A stretch of DNA of 64,000 nt. Origin: Klebsormidium nitens. Taxonomy: Eukaryota; Streptophyta; Klebsormidiophyceae; Klebsormidiales; Klebsormidiaceae. The notes below the pieces were generated by a model. The model had not been told where the DNA came from and did no database searches. It saw only the letters and a program-made list of their open reading frames with translations. The position numbers and the translations under genes are program-made. Below, in pieces: positions 46,649 through 59,800 of the stretch; the first letter of the stretch is position 1, and every line of letters starts with the position of its first letter. The stretch is from NCBI GenBank assembly GCA_000708835.1, contig DF237019.1, forward strand, positions 124,001 to 188,000. The letters run 5' to 3'.

Positions 46649-49509
46649 CTACTCTCGATATCGACGGGCCAAGAGCTTAATGTTTAGAGTACCGTTAGAG
46701 GCTAAGTATATAGACGATGTCCTGACTTCGTCCCAAGACGCGCCAAGAACGTCACGTTTACCTCTGCTACCACTAGCACCATATTTATAGGTATGTTCGT
46801 ACAGCAACTTCCAGTAGCCCTCTGGCCAAAACCTCACATAGAAAGCGTACCGAACTCTCTCTGTTTTGAGTAAATCCCGGCAGTCTTCAAGCGATGTAAG
46901 CAATGCATTGATAATCTCGGAAGAAAGAATAAGATCTACAGTTGCCTGGCCCTTTCGGCCGCATCGCTTCAAAGAAATGCGCCACTTCCTCCCAAACCAG
47001 ACAGCAGCGGGTGAAATTCGAGCGGTCCCCTCTTCGTCCAACACGAAGTTCTCCACAATCTCCAAAGTAACGTCTCGAACGCCCTTTCTCTCACGAGTTC
47101 GTTCTCCTCGCATTTCGAGTCTTCTCTCATCAGAGTAGGCTCGGAACCGAAGAGCGTCGTTGATCAGCGTTTCCGTGGCTTTTGCTTGCATCTCTGGAAC
47201 AGAAAGTAACTCCTCCAAATACTCCCCTCTCAGACACAAGAACCTAATCAGCGGTGACAGCTGGCTCACCACACGACATCTTTCTTCCAGAGACTCGTAC
47301 TGTTCTCCAACCCAAGCCAACAGCCTTTGAAGAATCTCCTCTTCGGAGTCAGCTTCAAGCTCCTCGGACCGCAACAAGATCTCAACCACCTCTAGATCTA
47401 TGCGCAGAAACGCTTCCGTACCCCACTTATTGCTAACGTCCCTGAACATTTTCACAATGAGCGCGCGCGCCTCATCGACCACTTTTCACACCTGAGGGAG
47501 TTGCAAAAGCGACTGTGGCATGTGGTTTGCAAGCAGCGCGCATTCTGGAATGCTGAGCATCCGTTGGTCTAAACACTTGAGGACTGCTCCAATCAGAGAA
47601 GGGACTTCGAACTTGTCGCCCACAAGAAGCAGCCCCACAAGTTCGCGCACATCGGTGGCCCGGTCAAGGAACCGGGTGGACAGGCTGCCGGCGTAGAGGA
47701 AGTGGAGCATCTCCTTGAAAGCCATTTTTTCTGCAGAAGCAGTAGCAGAGATTATGTTGGGTATCAATACTCAGGGTTGAGGGAGTGCCTGAAGGAATCA
47801 GAAGGGGGAAAGGGATAGGCTTGTGAATCTGTTTGACAGGGTGGCGGGGGCAGAGAATGAATGGTGCGTCTCCTTCCTTGCCGCCTTTTGCAGACGGGTC
47901 ACAACAATTCTTAATTGTCTGCACAGTTGCAACAGGTCTCTCTAACAACGAGCGAGGACAAAGTCAACCACTGAGCGGTCTCTGTGGCATCGCAAAAGGG
48001 GGTCCAACGAACCTTTCAGCCTCTGATTGAGAGTGAGCCAGTCTATAATAGGACACGTCTGATTGAACCTAATCCTCCATGCCGAACCAGAGACTCTACT
48101 TGCCCAGATTCCTTCCGTTCTGCAGCTAGAGCAACCCTTAGCTAAGCCGATACGTGCTGAAGGACCTACCGGCAAGAGGCGTTGAGGCCCTTCTGATCGG
48201 ATTAGGTGAGGTACTGTTTGATGTCAAAACAACAGTGAAAACGGAAGTTGAAATAAGTAGGGATATGCATGATCTTTCTCACCCTCTTCAGTGACCTTGA
48301 GCACCACAGGCGCGCTTGCGTCCGATTCTTTCATCCCGTTGGACAGCATCGTCCGAAGCACGCGGCTCTTGGCAGCGAGCACGATCGAACTGATGGGAAT
48401 CTCTTCGCTTGCGCCCGCCCCCGACGCAGCCACTCCAGGCGGTCCCACGCTCGTCGCAGCATCTGAAGCCTCCAGTTCTGTGGGGGAAAAGGCCGGAGAG
48501 CTGTTGTACAAACGTTGCAGACTGGCTGGGCTTTCGAACCTGTAAAGTAGCATGCTCAATGCTACTTATTGCAATGGGGTTTCTAGGTTCCCATATGCTG
48601 ATTGAAGGTCAGATAATAAAAATGCCTATGTGTAGAGGGCGTCAAAACTTTTGAGCTCCCGCTAAGAGGCATGCTCTCAGTGAACACTGAGTTGCCCTAT
48701 CAGTGCACTAATTTGACGGTACATGCTGAGGAGCCCCACAGCTTATTTCCTGGATGCGGTGTCCCAACTTTTCTCTTGTACAAGTGACTAAACTCAAGGT
48801 GAGTCAAAAGGATTGACAGTCTAAGGATACATGTTCTGAGAAGCACTTCCAGCGAAAATAGAAACATGGTCAAGCTGAAGTCCCTCCTTCAAACAAGTGA
48901 CCTTGCCCTTTCAAAGGGTGAGGGGTCCTTTCCGGGCGTTGCTATGCAAAAGCTAGCCTTTGATTCTGGGTCTGTGGCTGTAAACCATAGCCGATGTCCC
49001 TAGCTAGTTTCTCTGGCGCATCGTCTCCGGGGTAGACCTTGTGAAGTTCCCGACCACCTGCCTCGGATTGCAAACTATTGGGAAGCACCAGCAAGATTGC
49101 CCTCACCTTTCTTGCCCTCAGTCAGAATCTCCAGCCGTAACCTTCGGTCGCAGAACTCCACCTTTCTGCATCATTGTACAGAGAAAAGAAGTGTTTTTGG
49201 CTGAAGCACAGGTCGGGACTTCTGGTCCACAGAAGGTTGTGATGGCCCTCTAGGATCTATCTAAGTTTTCCAACATACGGTCAGTATAGTAACAACAGCT
49301 TTCCAAACGCTGTCTTTTCCACGTCAATACTTGGCCCCAGTCACTGATACACTCTCTGCAAGGGAAAACAGCAGGCAAGCCAGTTGTTACTCATCTGCTT
49401 AGCTGCCAACTGTTGCTGCTCACCTGTAAAATGATATGAAGTCAAAGTAGTGGCCTTCCTCATCAATGGCTGCTGCCAGCATTGAGGACCGCGCTTCTTC
49501 CTCCGCCAT
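46649..49509 (-). CDS. BTB-BACK protein, POB1/LRB-like, with in-frame TGA
   Basis: Exons 49509-49424, 48539-48283 and 47730-46649 join in consistent phase. Plant POB1/LRB proteins are CUL3 adaptors with BTB then BACK. Here the BTB core is clear: ISSIVLAAKSRVLRTMLSNG and MKES in exon 2, then MAFKEMLHFLYAGSLSTRF and LLVGDKFEVPSLIGAVLK in exon 3. A TGA at 47488-47486 then interrupts the frame. The same frame continues as a BACK domain (EARALIVKMFRD, LAWVGEQYESLEER, LIRFLCLRGEYL) and a MATH-like C-terminal region to a stop at 46649. Translation to the TGA gives 195 residues, BTB only; the full frame has 474 codons before the final stop. No intron can remove the TGA: the only close GT-AG pair gives 50 nt and shifts the frame. 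Options are a recent nonsense mutation, a sequencing error, or readthrough. The N-terminal exon lacks the usual LRB acidic leader. Confidence 0.78.
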
Positions 49510-50029
49510 ATTTTCAATTCTGAGCAGCGTGTGCGGGTCAAGAATAGGCAAAACTCTACATCCTACATTCTAGAATCTGAACTTGGACTATACAGGCTGT
49601 CACACTGCGCTTAGAGTACTCAGATATATTTCACCTTTTGTTTCCTTGGTTCAATCTGTGGCAGCGCATCACAGATAAGCAAGCTCAATGCAAACGGATG
49701 AGCCCCGTTGGTGTATGTTGCACTTAGCTATGCTGACCAGCATTTTGTATAAGCTGCTGATCCTGTCGCCTGCAAAGAGTGCGAGGACAGGTCTCTCTTC
49801 CCACCAGCTTTCCAATCTGCCTCCCTTGTTCCCAATAACAGAAGTCCTTCAGTCAATCCACATCCACAATTCACACTGGACGTATTATGAAGGAAAGACA
49901 GCAGCTGAGAAAGATGTCGAACTGTGAGCCCTGTTGCCAGTGCAGTGCAAGACCACCATTTGATTCTCCCAGCTGTGTTGTGTAAATGCTTGATACATTT
50001 TAACTGTGGCAGTCAGTTCATAACTACGA
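49510..50029. other. Intergenic, upstream of BTB-BACK gene
   Basis: This 520-bp spacer should contain the BTB-BACK promoter (minus) and the 5' flank of tRNA-Cys. Nothing else is recognisable. Confidence 0.45.
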
Positions 50030-50103
50030 GAGGATATAGCTCAGCGGTTTAGAGCTTTCGACTGCAGATCGAAGGGTCCCCGGTTCGATTCCGGGTGTCC
50101 TCT
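50030..50103 (+). tRNA. tRNA-Cys(GCA): tRNA-Cys (GCA anticodon)
   Basis: A 74-nt cloverleaf can be drawn by hand. The acceptor arms GAGGATA and TGTCCTC pair with one G-T. The D-arm is AGCTCAGCGG...; the anticodon arm is TTCGA-CTGCAGA-TCGAA with GCA at the anticodon; the T-arm GGTTCGATTCC is the canonical B box. It is intronless, with no encoded CCA, as expected for a nuclear gene. Confidence 0.93.
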
Positions 50104-50112
50104 CCCAAACAA

Positions 50113-50121
50113 TTTCTTTTT
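50113..50121 (+). terminator. RNA polymerase III terminator for tRNA-Cys
   Basis: TTTCTTTTT lies about ten bases after the tRNA. The run of five T on the sense strand is the usual Pol III stop. Confidence 0.7.
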
Positions 50122-51395
50122 CGTCGCGCTTGAAGCGAGTCCAGAATTTTGTCAGAAACTTTCAGCGCTGGACTCATCACGGTGAATTCTTTCCAACGTA
50201 AAGCGCTGAACTCAGCACGGTGAAATTTGGTATTGGCAGCCATCAGAGCAGCCACAAAACATTCCGCTCTTCGTTCGGAAGATGCTTTTTTGATATTTAG
50301 TCCAATGCCGACGCTGCGCAGAACTTTCTGTGAACTTTCTGGACCAGCTCTCAATTGACCTCAAAACCTCGACAGGCTCATGGCTTTTGGCTTTGATGCC
50401 TCACGAATGACCACCTTATTCAGACAGCTTATTATTCATAGGATTGGGATTCATACGAGAGCTCTGCTCATGTTGCCCGCACACTCAATCCACTCATTGG
50501 ACTTCAGATTATGAGCTTTCCGCATTCGTTCGTCAAGAAGAGCTCTTCAAAATGGCGTCATCTGCGCGATCGCCAAAGCTTCAGGGGCGATATTTATTTC
50601 GCTGATCAGCTTCATCTTCGAGACCATCCCGAGGTTGTCAGCTTGACGTTCTGATCGTCGCCCGACTTCGACTTCGAAGATCTCAAAGCTCGGGCACTCA
50701 CGAACCGCTTCGAAGTCGTCGAAACGTCGACTAGCCCATGCAGAAAGATCGACTGAATCAAAGCAGGGTGCTTCAGAATGCTACAGCCAGCTACAGCCTT
50801 CAGAATGTTTTAGAGGCGCTTCCGCTGCGATCAGAGTCAGGAAGTCAGGCTAGATAAGTCTTGCTAGATTGGCGCTGGGGATTCCACAAACCCCTGTGAA
50901 TTCAGATGCGCGCAAGATCCTATTGCAAGGCCGTTCCATGCTGGAGCGCTGATCAGGGTGGTTGTGATCATACTACAGTTCCAATTTTCACCATGATATC
51001 TGGGGTCTCACTTCAAAGTTGCGCAGTGCAGGATGAATTCCTCGACGACTGTGCAGGAGAGCAGGACTAAGGAAACATGAGGAAAGGGCTGCTGAAGAGG
51101 CAGCGTTGACGCGCTTATTTATGCTCGTGCTAGCAGTTGAGCTTTTCGTCTGTTGGCACAAAAGGATGCATAGGAAGGAGGAAAAAGACATGCTTCTCAC
51201 CAACAATCGGCTTGCGGTCGGTTCAGCCAGGCCGATAAAAGCAACGAATGGGAAAGCAAGGAGACTTCCCCATGCAGAGGGTAGATCCTTGGTACCCTGC
51301 TAATGCAATTCGGCTCCATGCATAGCATGGCTTGCAGCAAGAGTTCGCGATTGCTCTGACCCAATCTGATTAAAATCTAAGCAAGAAGAGTGTGC
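50122..51395. other. Intergenic, upstream of RRM-like gene
   Basis: This holds the presumed promoter and 5' UTR of the 51.4-kb gene. A short repeat of the TTTCAGCGCTG / AGCGCTGAACTCA type occurs near 50159-50218 and a CTTCAGAATG(C/T)T duplication near 50771-50810. No gene is supported. Confidence 0.4.
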
Positions 51396-54300
51396 ATGAT
51401 GCAGCCAACGATGGATGAAAAGAATGAAGAAGCTCTATCAAAGCAGGTCTCAGAGGCGGTAAACCTGCCTGGCGAATCTTCGAACTGGAAAGGATGGATA
51501 GAGAAGCCTGGAGGCCTCAAAGTAGCAGTGACGGGCCGTTTCCTAGGCAAAGAAGAAGACCGAGCATGGGTATTTCCGCTCAAGCTGGAGTTGAAGTTGG
51601 CAACCGATGCAAATGAGTGAGGAGCCATTTCAGGCTTTCCGCTGCCTTTACCAGAAAGCGGCAGAAGTTGTGTTGGTCACGTCCGCGGAGGTGCGATAAA
51701 AGGGCACGGAAAGGTGTCTAGATGCCAGGATAAGCAAAGCCATCTATACGTCATTGTGGAAGCACGTAAAACTGATAGGTTGCAGAATGAGCAAAGCCCT
51801 CCATACATGATTGTGAGCCACTTTGGAAGCTTCGAAACCCTGGTTGTTTGGCTGAGAATCCTCGGACTTTACAGAAGCTGACAGATTAGTATTGCATCTC
51901 TACCTCATGATTTCCGATGATTTCCCTGTTCTTAGCGAATCACTGCAAGCAGATAACTCGCGAACTTGCTTGTGACGGTTGCAGGGTGCTGAGACAAACT
52001 TTCCGAGAAAGAAACAACGGACCTCTAACGATCTTCAGACCAAGCCTTGAGTCAGAGACCCCCAACTTTCAGAGATTGGTGAGAAACAGTCCGCACTTCT
52101 TCAAATCCTTAAAAATGGTCTCAAGCATTGCACCAAGATCGACGCTAGTAGCACACTGTTGATGCGGATCCCTGCTTTTGATTTCCCGAACGTTTATCCT
52201 CAGTTGCACTCCATCAGCAGATCTGCAAAGAAGGCTCGCTTTAGGTGAGGCGAATCCAGATCTGCCAAAACAATCATTCCAGCCAGTCCTTGCTCAATCT
52301 TCAGAGTCTGCAAGACCATGCTCGAGCCTGTCTCATGTCTCATTAGTTCAGCTTTGCACCTGAACCATACTCCCTTAAATTTGCAGACGCGTCCTCCTCC
52401 GTTCCAAATATCTTCCTATTTGTTCCGTTTCCGTTCCGCGCAGGTGAGCTACATCGAAGCCGCGCACCAGAAGAAACACCTAGACGTTTTGGTCGCCTCT
52501 CTCGGCCCCGCCGTCCTGCCAACCGAAGGCTACAAGCAGCCAGCGCGCGAGGCGACCCTGCACGTGACCTCGCGCGATGTCATTCGCTATCTGATTGGAG
52601 AGGAGAAGTGCTTGGAGCTAGGGGTTCTGGACCGAGAGGAAGATGACGACACCCCCGAGATGTACGGCTTCGTTTTGCTGAACCAGGAAAAGGGAGCTGT
52701 CAAGAGGAAACGTGAGACCAATCGCTCGCTGATATGTTGAACAGGTCGAGCTTGCGAGAAGGTGGTAGAGACCTCTTTGTGCGATTGTCTGAGAAGGACA
52801 AGTGGATCTACCGAAAGAACGGAATCTGTTGGTCCTCTTTGCAGCGTTTGGAATAGGGCTTTTTGTGCGCAGGTTGCCTTTCTAAGCAGAATCTGCTTGG
52901 AAACACGTTTCGGAAACAGCTTCGATGGCCTTCCTCATTGGAACTCAGCCTTGATTGAGGGCACTTTTTCATGCATTTTCGCTCAGAACAGACAAACGCC
53001 AGAAACAGTGTGCACCACCCTTTGTCCTGCAGATACCTTTCTCCTAGATTGAGTGTTCTGTTTCACTCCAACGTACAGGCTTTTCGTGTTGAACGCCCAG
53101 CCACGAACGAAAGAAGTAGAAAGAAGCTCTGCGGCTCCGGTCTTTGCTGTTTGCGGCTGTATGCGGTTCGGGGTCTGCCTAATTTGATACTCTGCTTTTT
53201 CTGTTCAGGAGAACTTTTTCGCGGGTCATCTGACTCAGCGACAGCAGTTCAGCTGACCAAATTCATATCGCGAACTGAGCGCTGGCTATTTCCTCAGGCA
53301 CCCACCCGACCCTCGCTGAGATGGCGACCGCCCTCGAGGCCAGCAAGTACGATTCGGTCGCCAACAAGAAGCGGTGCGAAGACGTGGCCAATACCGCGGA
53401 GCGGATAATGCGCGAGTACCAGACCGATGTCTCAGAATACAATCGCCTCGCCAAGAAGATCAACGAGTCAGTCATCGCTCAATTCGCAGAGAGGTCAGTC
53501 CGTCTCAAAGCAGCTTTGCAGAGCGGATTTCCGTTCGCTCCGTTGTCGATCAACGGACCGCCGCTGCGGGACCAGGGCGACGAGTTCCGGCGGACCCGCA
53601 CGCTGTCACCGGAGCCGGACTTCCGGCGAGGCCGCACGCTGTCGCCGGAGCGTGCGGCCGGCTTTGACGTGCGCGCGGAAGTCGCGCGCGCGCCGCCACC
53701 ACGCGACGCGCGCCCGCGCTTTCGCTCCGCGAGCCCGGTCGCCGCGCCCGTGCGCCGCCCGCCGCCCGGCAGCGCGGAGGAGCGCATCTGCACGCTGTGG
53801 GTCGGTAACATCTCCCGGCACATGAGCAGCGAAGATGACGTGGCAAGGTTCTGCCGGTTCCTGGGCCTGGCGGTCGCTGACGTCAAACTCCTGAAGAAAC
53901 GGCCGGGCGAGATTGACGACGGTACGAGCGCGGGGTTTGTGACGCTCGAGAGCGCGGACGCTGTGTTCGACGCTCTGACGCTGTTTGCGCGCGAGCGCGA
54001 GCGGTTCCGCGGGATGCTGATCCGGCCACGGATTCCGGAGGCGTTCACGGCGCGCGGGTGGGTGCCCGGGCCGGGGCAGTTTGCGCACTCGAACCGGAGC
54101 GTGGCGGATGGGTTCCGGCTGGAAAACGGACAGAACTCGACCGGTAAAAAAGAAGGCGAGACGAAGGGGAAAGTTCAATTTGCCATGGACAAGAAGGAGG
54201 AGAGTGCGAACGGACGGACCGCGGCAATATTGCAACCGAAGGAAGGCGCGAAGGAGAGGACGTCGAAAGGAATACTCAAGAAGAAACAGGAGCGGCCGGT

Positions 54301-54946
54301 GTCAGAGGATAGCGACGGTAAAGAGAACGTGCCAAAGACGAAGCGGTCAGTGAGCGGAAACGGAAGCGAGCGGAATGAGGGCGAGACGCGGAAGCGGAAG
54401 GAGCGCCCCGACGATTTTCCAGAGAAGGAACGGGCTCCGTTCAAGAAGCTGCGTCCGGCCAGCCGGAGTCCGGACAAGAAGAGCGGAACGAAGACGCCGC
54501 CAAAGAAGCTCAAGCGGACGGAAAAGCCCCTCACAGTGAAAGATGTTCAAGCGGATGTGCAGCGCAAGCTGGCAGACAATGATTTTATGCGCGAGTGGAT
54601 TCCGAGGTCGAAGGAAGACGCGCGATTCGCGGAGTATGTCGTTTGGATCGGTGGGGATGGGGTCCAGGATTGGGAAAGCGAGGCGGCCGCGGTGAAATTC
54701 TTCGGGCGGCTGCCGCGCGCGGGGGGGGAGCGCGGGTTTGCGGTTGCCATGGCGCTTTGTCTGGGAGGGAAAGTGCTACCTTCGGGTACGCGGACGAAGA
54801 AGAGCTTTCTGGTGGAGATGCGCTCGCGGCGGGAACGGAAAGAAGTGCTGCAATTGAACGAGGACAAGCACCATCTGTTTGTGGGGATGTCGATGAAGGC
54901 GCACCAAGCGGGAAAGAAGGTCGTGCAGATCAATACCAAAACGTAG
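51396..54946 (+). CDS. RRM-like nuclear protein, orphan
   Basis: Exons 51396-51616, 51985-52078, 52444-52711 and 53298-54946 join in perfect phase to about 743 residues. The first ~195 residues (exons 1-3) form a compact, mixed alpha/beta-looking region I do not recognise (for example EKPGGLKVAVTGRFLGKEE). A helical stretch follows, and then RS/SPE-type repeats (TLSPEPDFRRGRTLSPERA). Residues about 355-445 look like an RRM (ICTLWVGNISRHMSS, TSAGFVTLESADAVFDAL) with a weak RNP1. A long Lys/Glu-rich linker with several basic nuclear-signal-like blocks (PFKKLRPASRSPDKK) leads to a folded C-terminal segment (NDFMREWIPRSKEDARF and following). RNA binding and a nuclear location are inferred from the RRM and basic/RS content. 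Start 51396 is the first ATG in a frame that is open a little further upstream; Met at 51411 is an alternative. Confidence 0.72.
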
Positions 54947-56807
54947 GTTTACGTGGTGGTGCATCCAGCGCTAGTCTCTTAGCCAGTCAATCTTTCCTTT
55001 TTCAGCTCGCATAGACGCTGAAAGGCTCGCAATCTGTTCAAATCATGGCCGCCACGTTAAAGGAAAGCTTTCAAGCCCAGCGTCTAAGAGACACTGAGGG
55101 TTTGCTCAGCGATAGTAATTCATTTTATTCATGCATCTCGGCGTCTCGGCGTCGATCCTTGGAAAGCTAGATATACATTTTAAAGAATCCGCGGAACGCT
55201 CGATCTCGGCCGTCTGCACAATCGTCCAACAGTAACATGCATGCATTTTATGGCAGACAGGAAGCTAGGTAACTATCTGGACTGCATTCAGCGGGTTCAA
55301 TTGCTAATAAGTACGTACGTATATGTGAAAGTGTGCTGCGTGCATGAGATTGCCAGAATCGAGCAATATAATGGATCTTATCTTATGCACCAAAAATGCA
55401 TCGCTATTTGGCCTGGAGCACGGGGCAGCCGCCTTAATCAGTATCAGACGTTTAAACGTATACCGTACTAAGATGAACTTAATTATACCAATACGCAATT
55501 CCGATTGAACCTTCCGTGTTAAGCAGCTTGAAGACGCGTCACTTATTCTTAAGTAGATCGTCGATCACGGTACTTCATATGCATAAAGTGCACGTGATCG
55601 GATGCGTGGAACTGCAACTTAGTCTAGGCGGGCCCAAATAATCACATGCAGTGACCAATTGGAACGGTGCGCTAGAGTTGCTATGAACATTTATGCGCGA
55701 GTTGGGCACCTAGCTTTGTACATGTGCGCGCAGCCTCCCTCATGGGAATGATGCCACACAGTGACTCAAAGGGCACACACACATCTTAATAAATGAGTCA
55801 CTGGCTGAATGAAGTTGCCAGCTGACTATGCAACTAGGATAGTGCTCAAATAAACGATTCAAAAAGCACTCACAGGGACGCACGCGAATTGAAAAGCGGG
55901 GCTAGCAACGTGGTCCCTGGAACGATGAAAATATTCAAATTGTTTGGGCAAATGGATACGACTGCAGTAGTACCTTTCTGCATGCACCTGTATTCGTAAA
56001 TGTTTGAAAGTCGCCACGATTGAAACGTGAGTAAACCATACCTGACGTCTCGACTGCTGAGCCCGTTCCCCTGAATCTGCTCAAGACGCCTGAAGTAACC
56101 AATATTACAGCACGTTTGGCGTCAAACACAGCGCCCGAGTGCCACTTAATGTACAATTACGCTAGGGTCCTACACAGACTGCGCGCTCAGGCCTTCTCAT
56201 CAGCCGAGGGATACAAGGTTGGACCCCGGATGATCGGCCTGTCAAATTTGATGCGGAATTGGAGGGACACGCGCTTTTCGCACGTGATGCCCCCAGTCGT
56301 CAGGTCCACCTTGACAGGGATTTCCCTCGTCCTCGTCTGCAGAGGGGCAGGAGGTTCTCATAATTCGTACACGAACACTTCCTTTCAGTTTTTGCGACGA
56401 GGTCCCCAATGTATTGATCACTTACGTGGCTTCAGAAGCAAAAGGTCAGCCCTGATCCAGAACCAAAAATACAAGGGGCTCACGCTAACTCAAGCAGGGG
56501 ACAAAGGAGATTGATCGAGAGACATCGAACAGCCTGCCTGCATCCTCTCTCATTTCCAAAAAAGGTTCCGTCCCATAGCGATATCTTTGGATAGGATGAA
56601 GGGACATTTGAGCACTTACTCTTGAGTCGACAAGAAGTTGCTTACAAGCTACTGCAATGACAGAATCACAGCTTGACAACCTTCTTTCGATGAGGATCCT
56701 CCCAATCGTGTCCCTTCTACAACAGCCCATGCCCCCATCAAAATCTCACGCTCTGAAGAGCACTCTACTTCTGAAAGTTGGTCGATAAAGGCAACAAGCC
56801 CAGAGAA
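54947..56807. other. Intergenic, convergent flanks
   Basis: This lies between two convergent genes. A 133-codon open frame at 56116-56514 (plus) has no recognisable domain or splice partners and I leave it out. The rest is AT-rich with no evident repeats or RNA genes. Confidence 0.45.
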
Positions 56808-59800
56808 TTAACTTCGCTCGACCAAGACGACACATGGGCGGATGACGTCACTCGCCTGCCACGTTACGTAGTAGCCGCGCTCCGACAGGACGTCCGCGAG
56901 CATTTCGGACGCCTCGGGGTGCTGGAAGAAGAGCGGACGCTCCGTGTTGTACAGGGCCACCCCCGCGAGCGCACATTTGCGCACGATCGGAATCACCTCG
57001 TGCTCAATAATGTCAATCACCTGTGGGCGCAGTAAACTGGATGTTTAAGAGGCGGTTAAGCCGAAACGAGGTCTGTGCTTCGAAAAAAGTCCTCGGGCTT
57101 GAGGATGTGATCGACGGCGCATAAAGCGAGTCATCTCTGCTCGATATTGCGGATTATCTGCAAGCGCAGTAGATTATTGGAGACTTTGAATGAAACTCTG
57201 AGCGGAGGCGGATTATTGAGTGAAACTTTGTGCCGAGACGGATTTCATATGCTGAAGAAAGCTCACGGGCTTGACCAACCGAAGCGTCTTCAAAAGCAGG
57301 GAAGTTGCTTGGTGTAGGAGGTGGGGTTTGCTGAGTAAGTGCTTGAACCAGTGCAAAGCCTTTGCATTCAAAGAACAGGACAGCGAATGATATCTCCAAG
57401 TCGTGCTTCGTGGGCATTGAGGCGCAAGGCCATTTCCTGGCGCGTCTCCTTCTAAAGGTCCAAACTAATAGGCCCCATATTCAACCAGAAAGAAACTGAG
57501 GACCCTAAAACCCGGGTACCCTAGCTGACCCACCTTTTTGAATGTCTCCAGGTCATGCTTCATGTAGGCGTCGAGCCGCGTGACCATGTTTTGCAATTCT
57601 CGCCTCAACAGGTTCTGACCACCGGATCCTGGAATTGAATTTGAAGTAGAAGAGTATGCAGCTCCTCAAAGAGATTTTCAAAAAAAGGCTGGAATACCCA
57701 CCTTTTTGAATGTCTCCAGGTCGTGCTTCATGTAGGCGTCGAGGCGCGTGACCATGTTCTGGCGCGCCTGCTTCACCAGGTTCTTGGCCAGCGGCAGGTG
57801 GCAGATCGCGCGGAACGTGTCCTCGCCCAGCTCCAGCCCGCTCTGGTACTGCAGCTCCTCCGCGATCTGTGTCAAAAGATAACCCAGGGTTAACTCGACG
57901 GTACAGTGAGCGCCAGAGTAGAGCCTGGTAATGTTTCTTATCCGAGATATATGGAAAGCGGAAGCCTGCTTTCGCTTTCTGGTACTGCAGCTCCTCCGTG
58001 ATCTGCAGCTTTCAAAAAGAATTTGAAACGGGTTTTGGGTCGCTTTTCGTTAGCGCCGAACGCGCTTCTTGTCAATTTTCTATTGTGCATACTAAAAAGC
58101 AGACCCAAGACTTCACATGGGCACAGTTTTCGAGTTCTTGCTATATACTATTTTGATAAACTATAATCTGTAGTATTCACTAGTCTTCTCTAAGTACTGC
58201 AGTTCCTCCGCCATCTGAGTCCCACGTTCTTGGATGTGGCAGAAGATCAGTTTCGATGAGCCCAAGACTGGTGCTTCTTATAGGCTCTGCAATTGAATGT
58301 ACACGAAGCGCAGAACTTGCGGAGCGAAAGAGAGCGGAAATCACGACGGACCGGAACGGAAGAAGGACCAGAACACGTGTTCCCGGCATTGCGTAAGCGA
58401 CCCAAAGCGGCGGCTATCTTCTCTTCGTCGCGTTCAAAGGAGGTCTCCACAAGAAATCTTAGAAAGGATGGAAAGAAAGAAACTCAAGAAAAAAAATACT
58501 GACTGAAAGGCAAAGAATGACCAGCTAACCTGTTCCCGCCAATGCAGAAGCGGCACAGCGTCGGCTAACTTTTCTTCACTCCGACAGAAGACGTTTTTCT
58601 TCGAGAATGCATACAACATGTTGGAAGGAAGAATCTAGCAAGGAAACAGAACCGAAAGTGGCACGGACCAAAACGAACTGAAGGATACGCCCACCTGTTC
58701 CTGGCACTGCGCGAGCGTCTCTCGTTTTGTTTCAGGACGGGAAATACTCAAAGAGACTTCCAAAAGGCACCTTTAGAAAAGGAAGCCGAACCGGAAGCCA
58801 CACGGAACGAAAGGGAAAGAAGGAGCAGCCCACATTTTCTCGTCAATGCGCGAGCCGCCTCAAGCGTCGTTCACCTTTTCTTCATTGTGTGAGGTACAGG
58901 CTTCCGCAGGAATTCGTACAAGGAGCACGAACAAATAATATGACAAGGAAAGCGGAGCCGAAACTGACACGGACCGGAATGGACAGAGGGATCAGCCCAC
59001 CTGTTCCCGGCACTGCGCGAGTGTGCCCATGGCGTCGATGAGGTGAAATGGGAAGAAGCTCTTGAGCCGCAGCAGCGTATCGTAGTGCTCGCGGAAGATC
59101 TGGTAACGCCGCCGCGCCGCCCTCTCACTGGAAACGAATCACGGTCAGAGATTGAGGGCTTCAATGATTCGTGGCATCAAGAATGGTCCGTCTGAGGGCA
59201 TCTACGAGTCCCTGGCTTGACGACTGGTCCGTCCGACCAGATGCTTATACTCTCCAGCGAGCAAATCGGGATTCGACTTCAACGATCTGTTTCAAGTGCA
59301 GGAACGCATATCGCAAGGCTCTTCTCCTCTTCCAGAAGCGGCTACTTGTCAGTTCCCCTCTCCACAACGACTACGAATCCCACCAATGCGACTCTCATAT
59401 GAGAAGCCTTTGAAAACTCTGCAAGGCTCCGAAACCTGAAAACTTACTCGAGGTCCGTTTCCCGCACTTCCGCCAGATCCCCTAACCCGCTCTCCTTGAC
59501 CCGCTGGTTGTGCGCCAGCGCGGCGCGCCCCCGGTGCAGTTGCCGCCGCACGCTCTCCTCTTCCTCGACGTAGAGAACGGCGATCCGGAAGATTGGCCGC
59601 GGGAAGTGGTGCTCCTGGCCGGTGCTCATGTGCTGGTAGTGAAGGTCCGCCAACTTGTCGTGCAGCAATTTCACGAAGTCGACCTGCATCAGTGTTCGTG
59701 GCGTTTGATTTGCGAAACGCGCCTGCATTGATTCCGGGTACGCAGGGTGCCACTGACTGACGGAATCAGCGACAAATGCTGTTTGTGTATCCAGTTTCAA

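Noticed and set aside
47486-47488. Selenocysteine insertion at the BTB-BACK TGA
   Set aside because: No Cys is expected at this position in homologues and I saw no SECIS-like structure.
53479-54235. Long antisense frames over the RRM-like gene's exon 4
   Set aside because: They arise from high GC at third positions; the plus frame has the RRM and correct splice phases.
56116-56514. A 133-codon plus-strand open frame between convergent genes
   Set aside because: Composition is not protein-like and there are no splice-consistent extensions or motifs.
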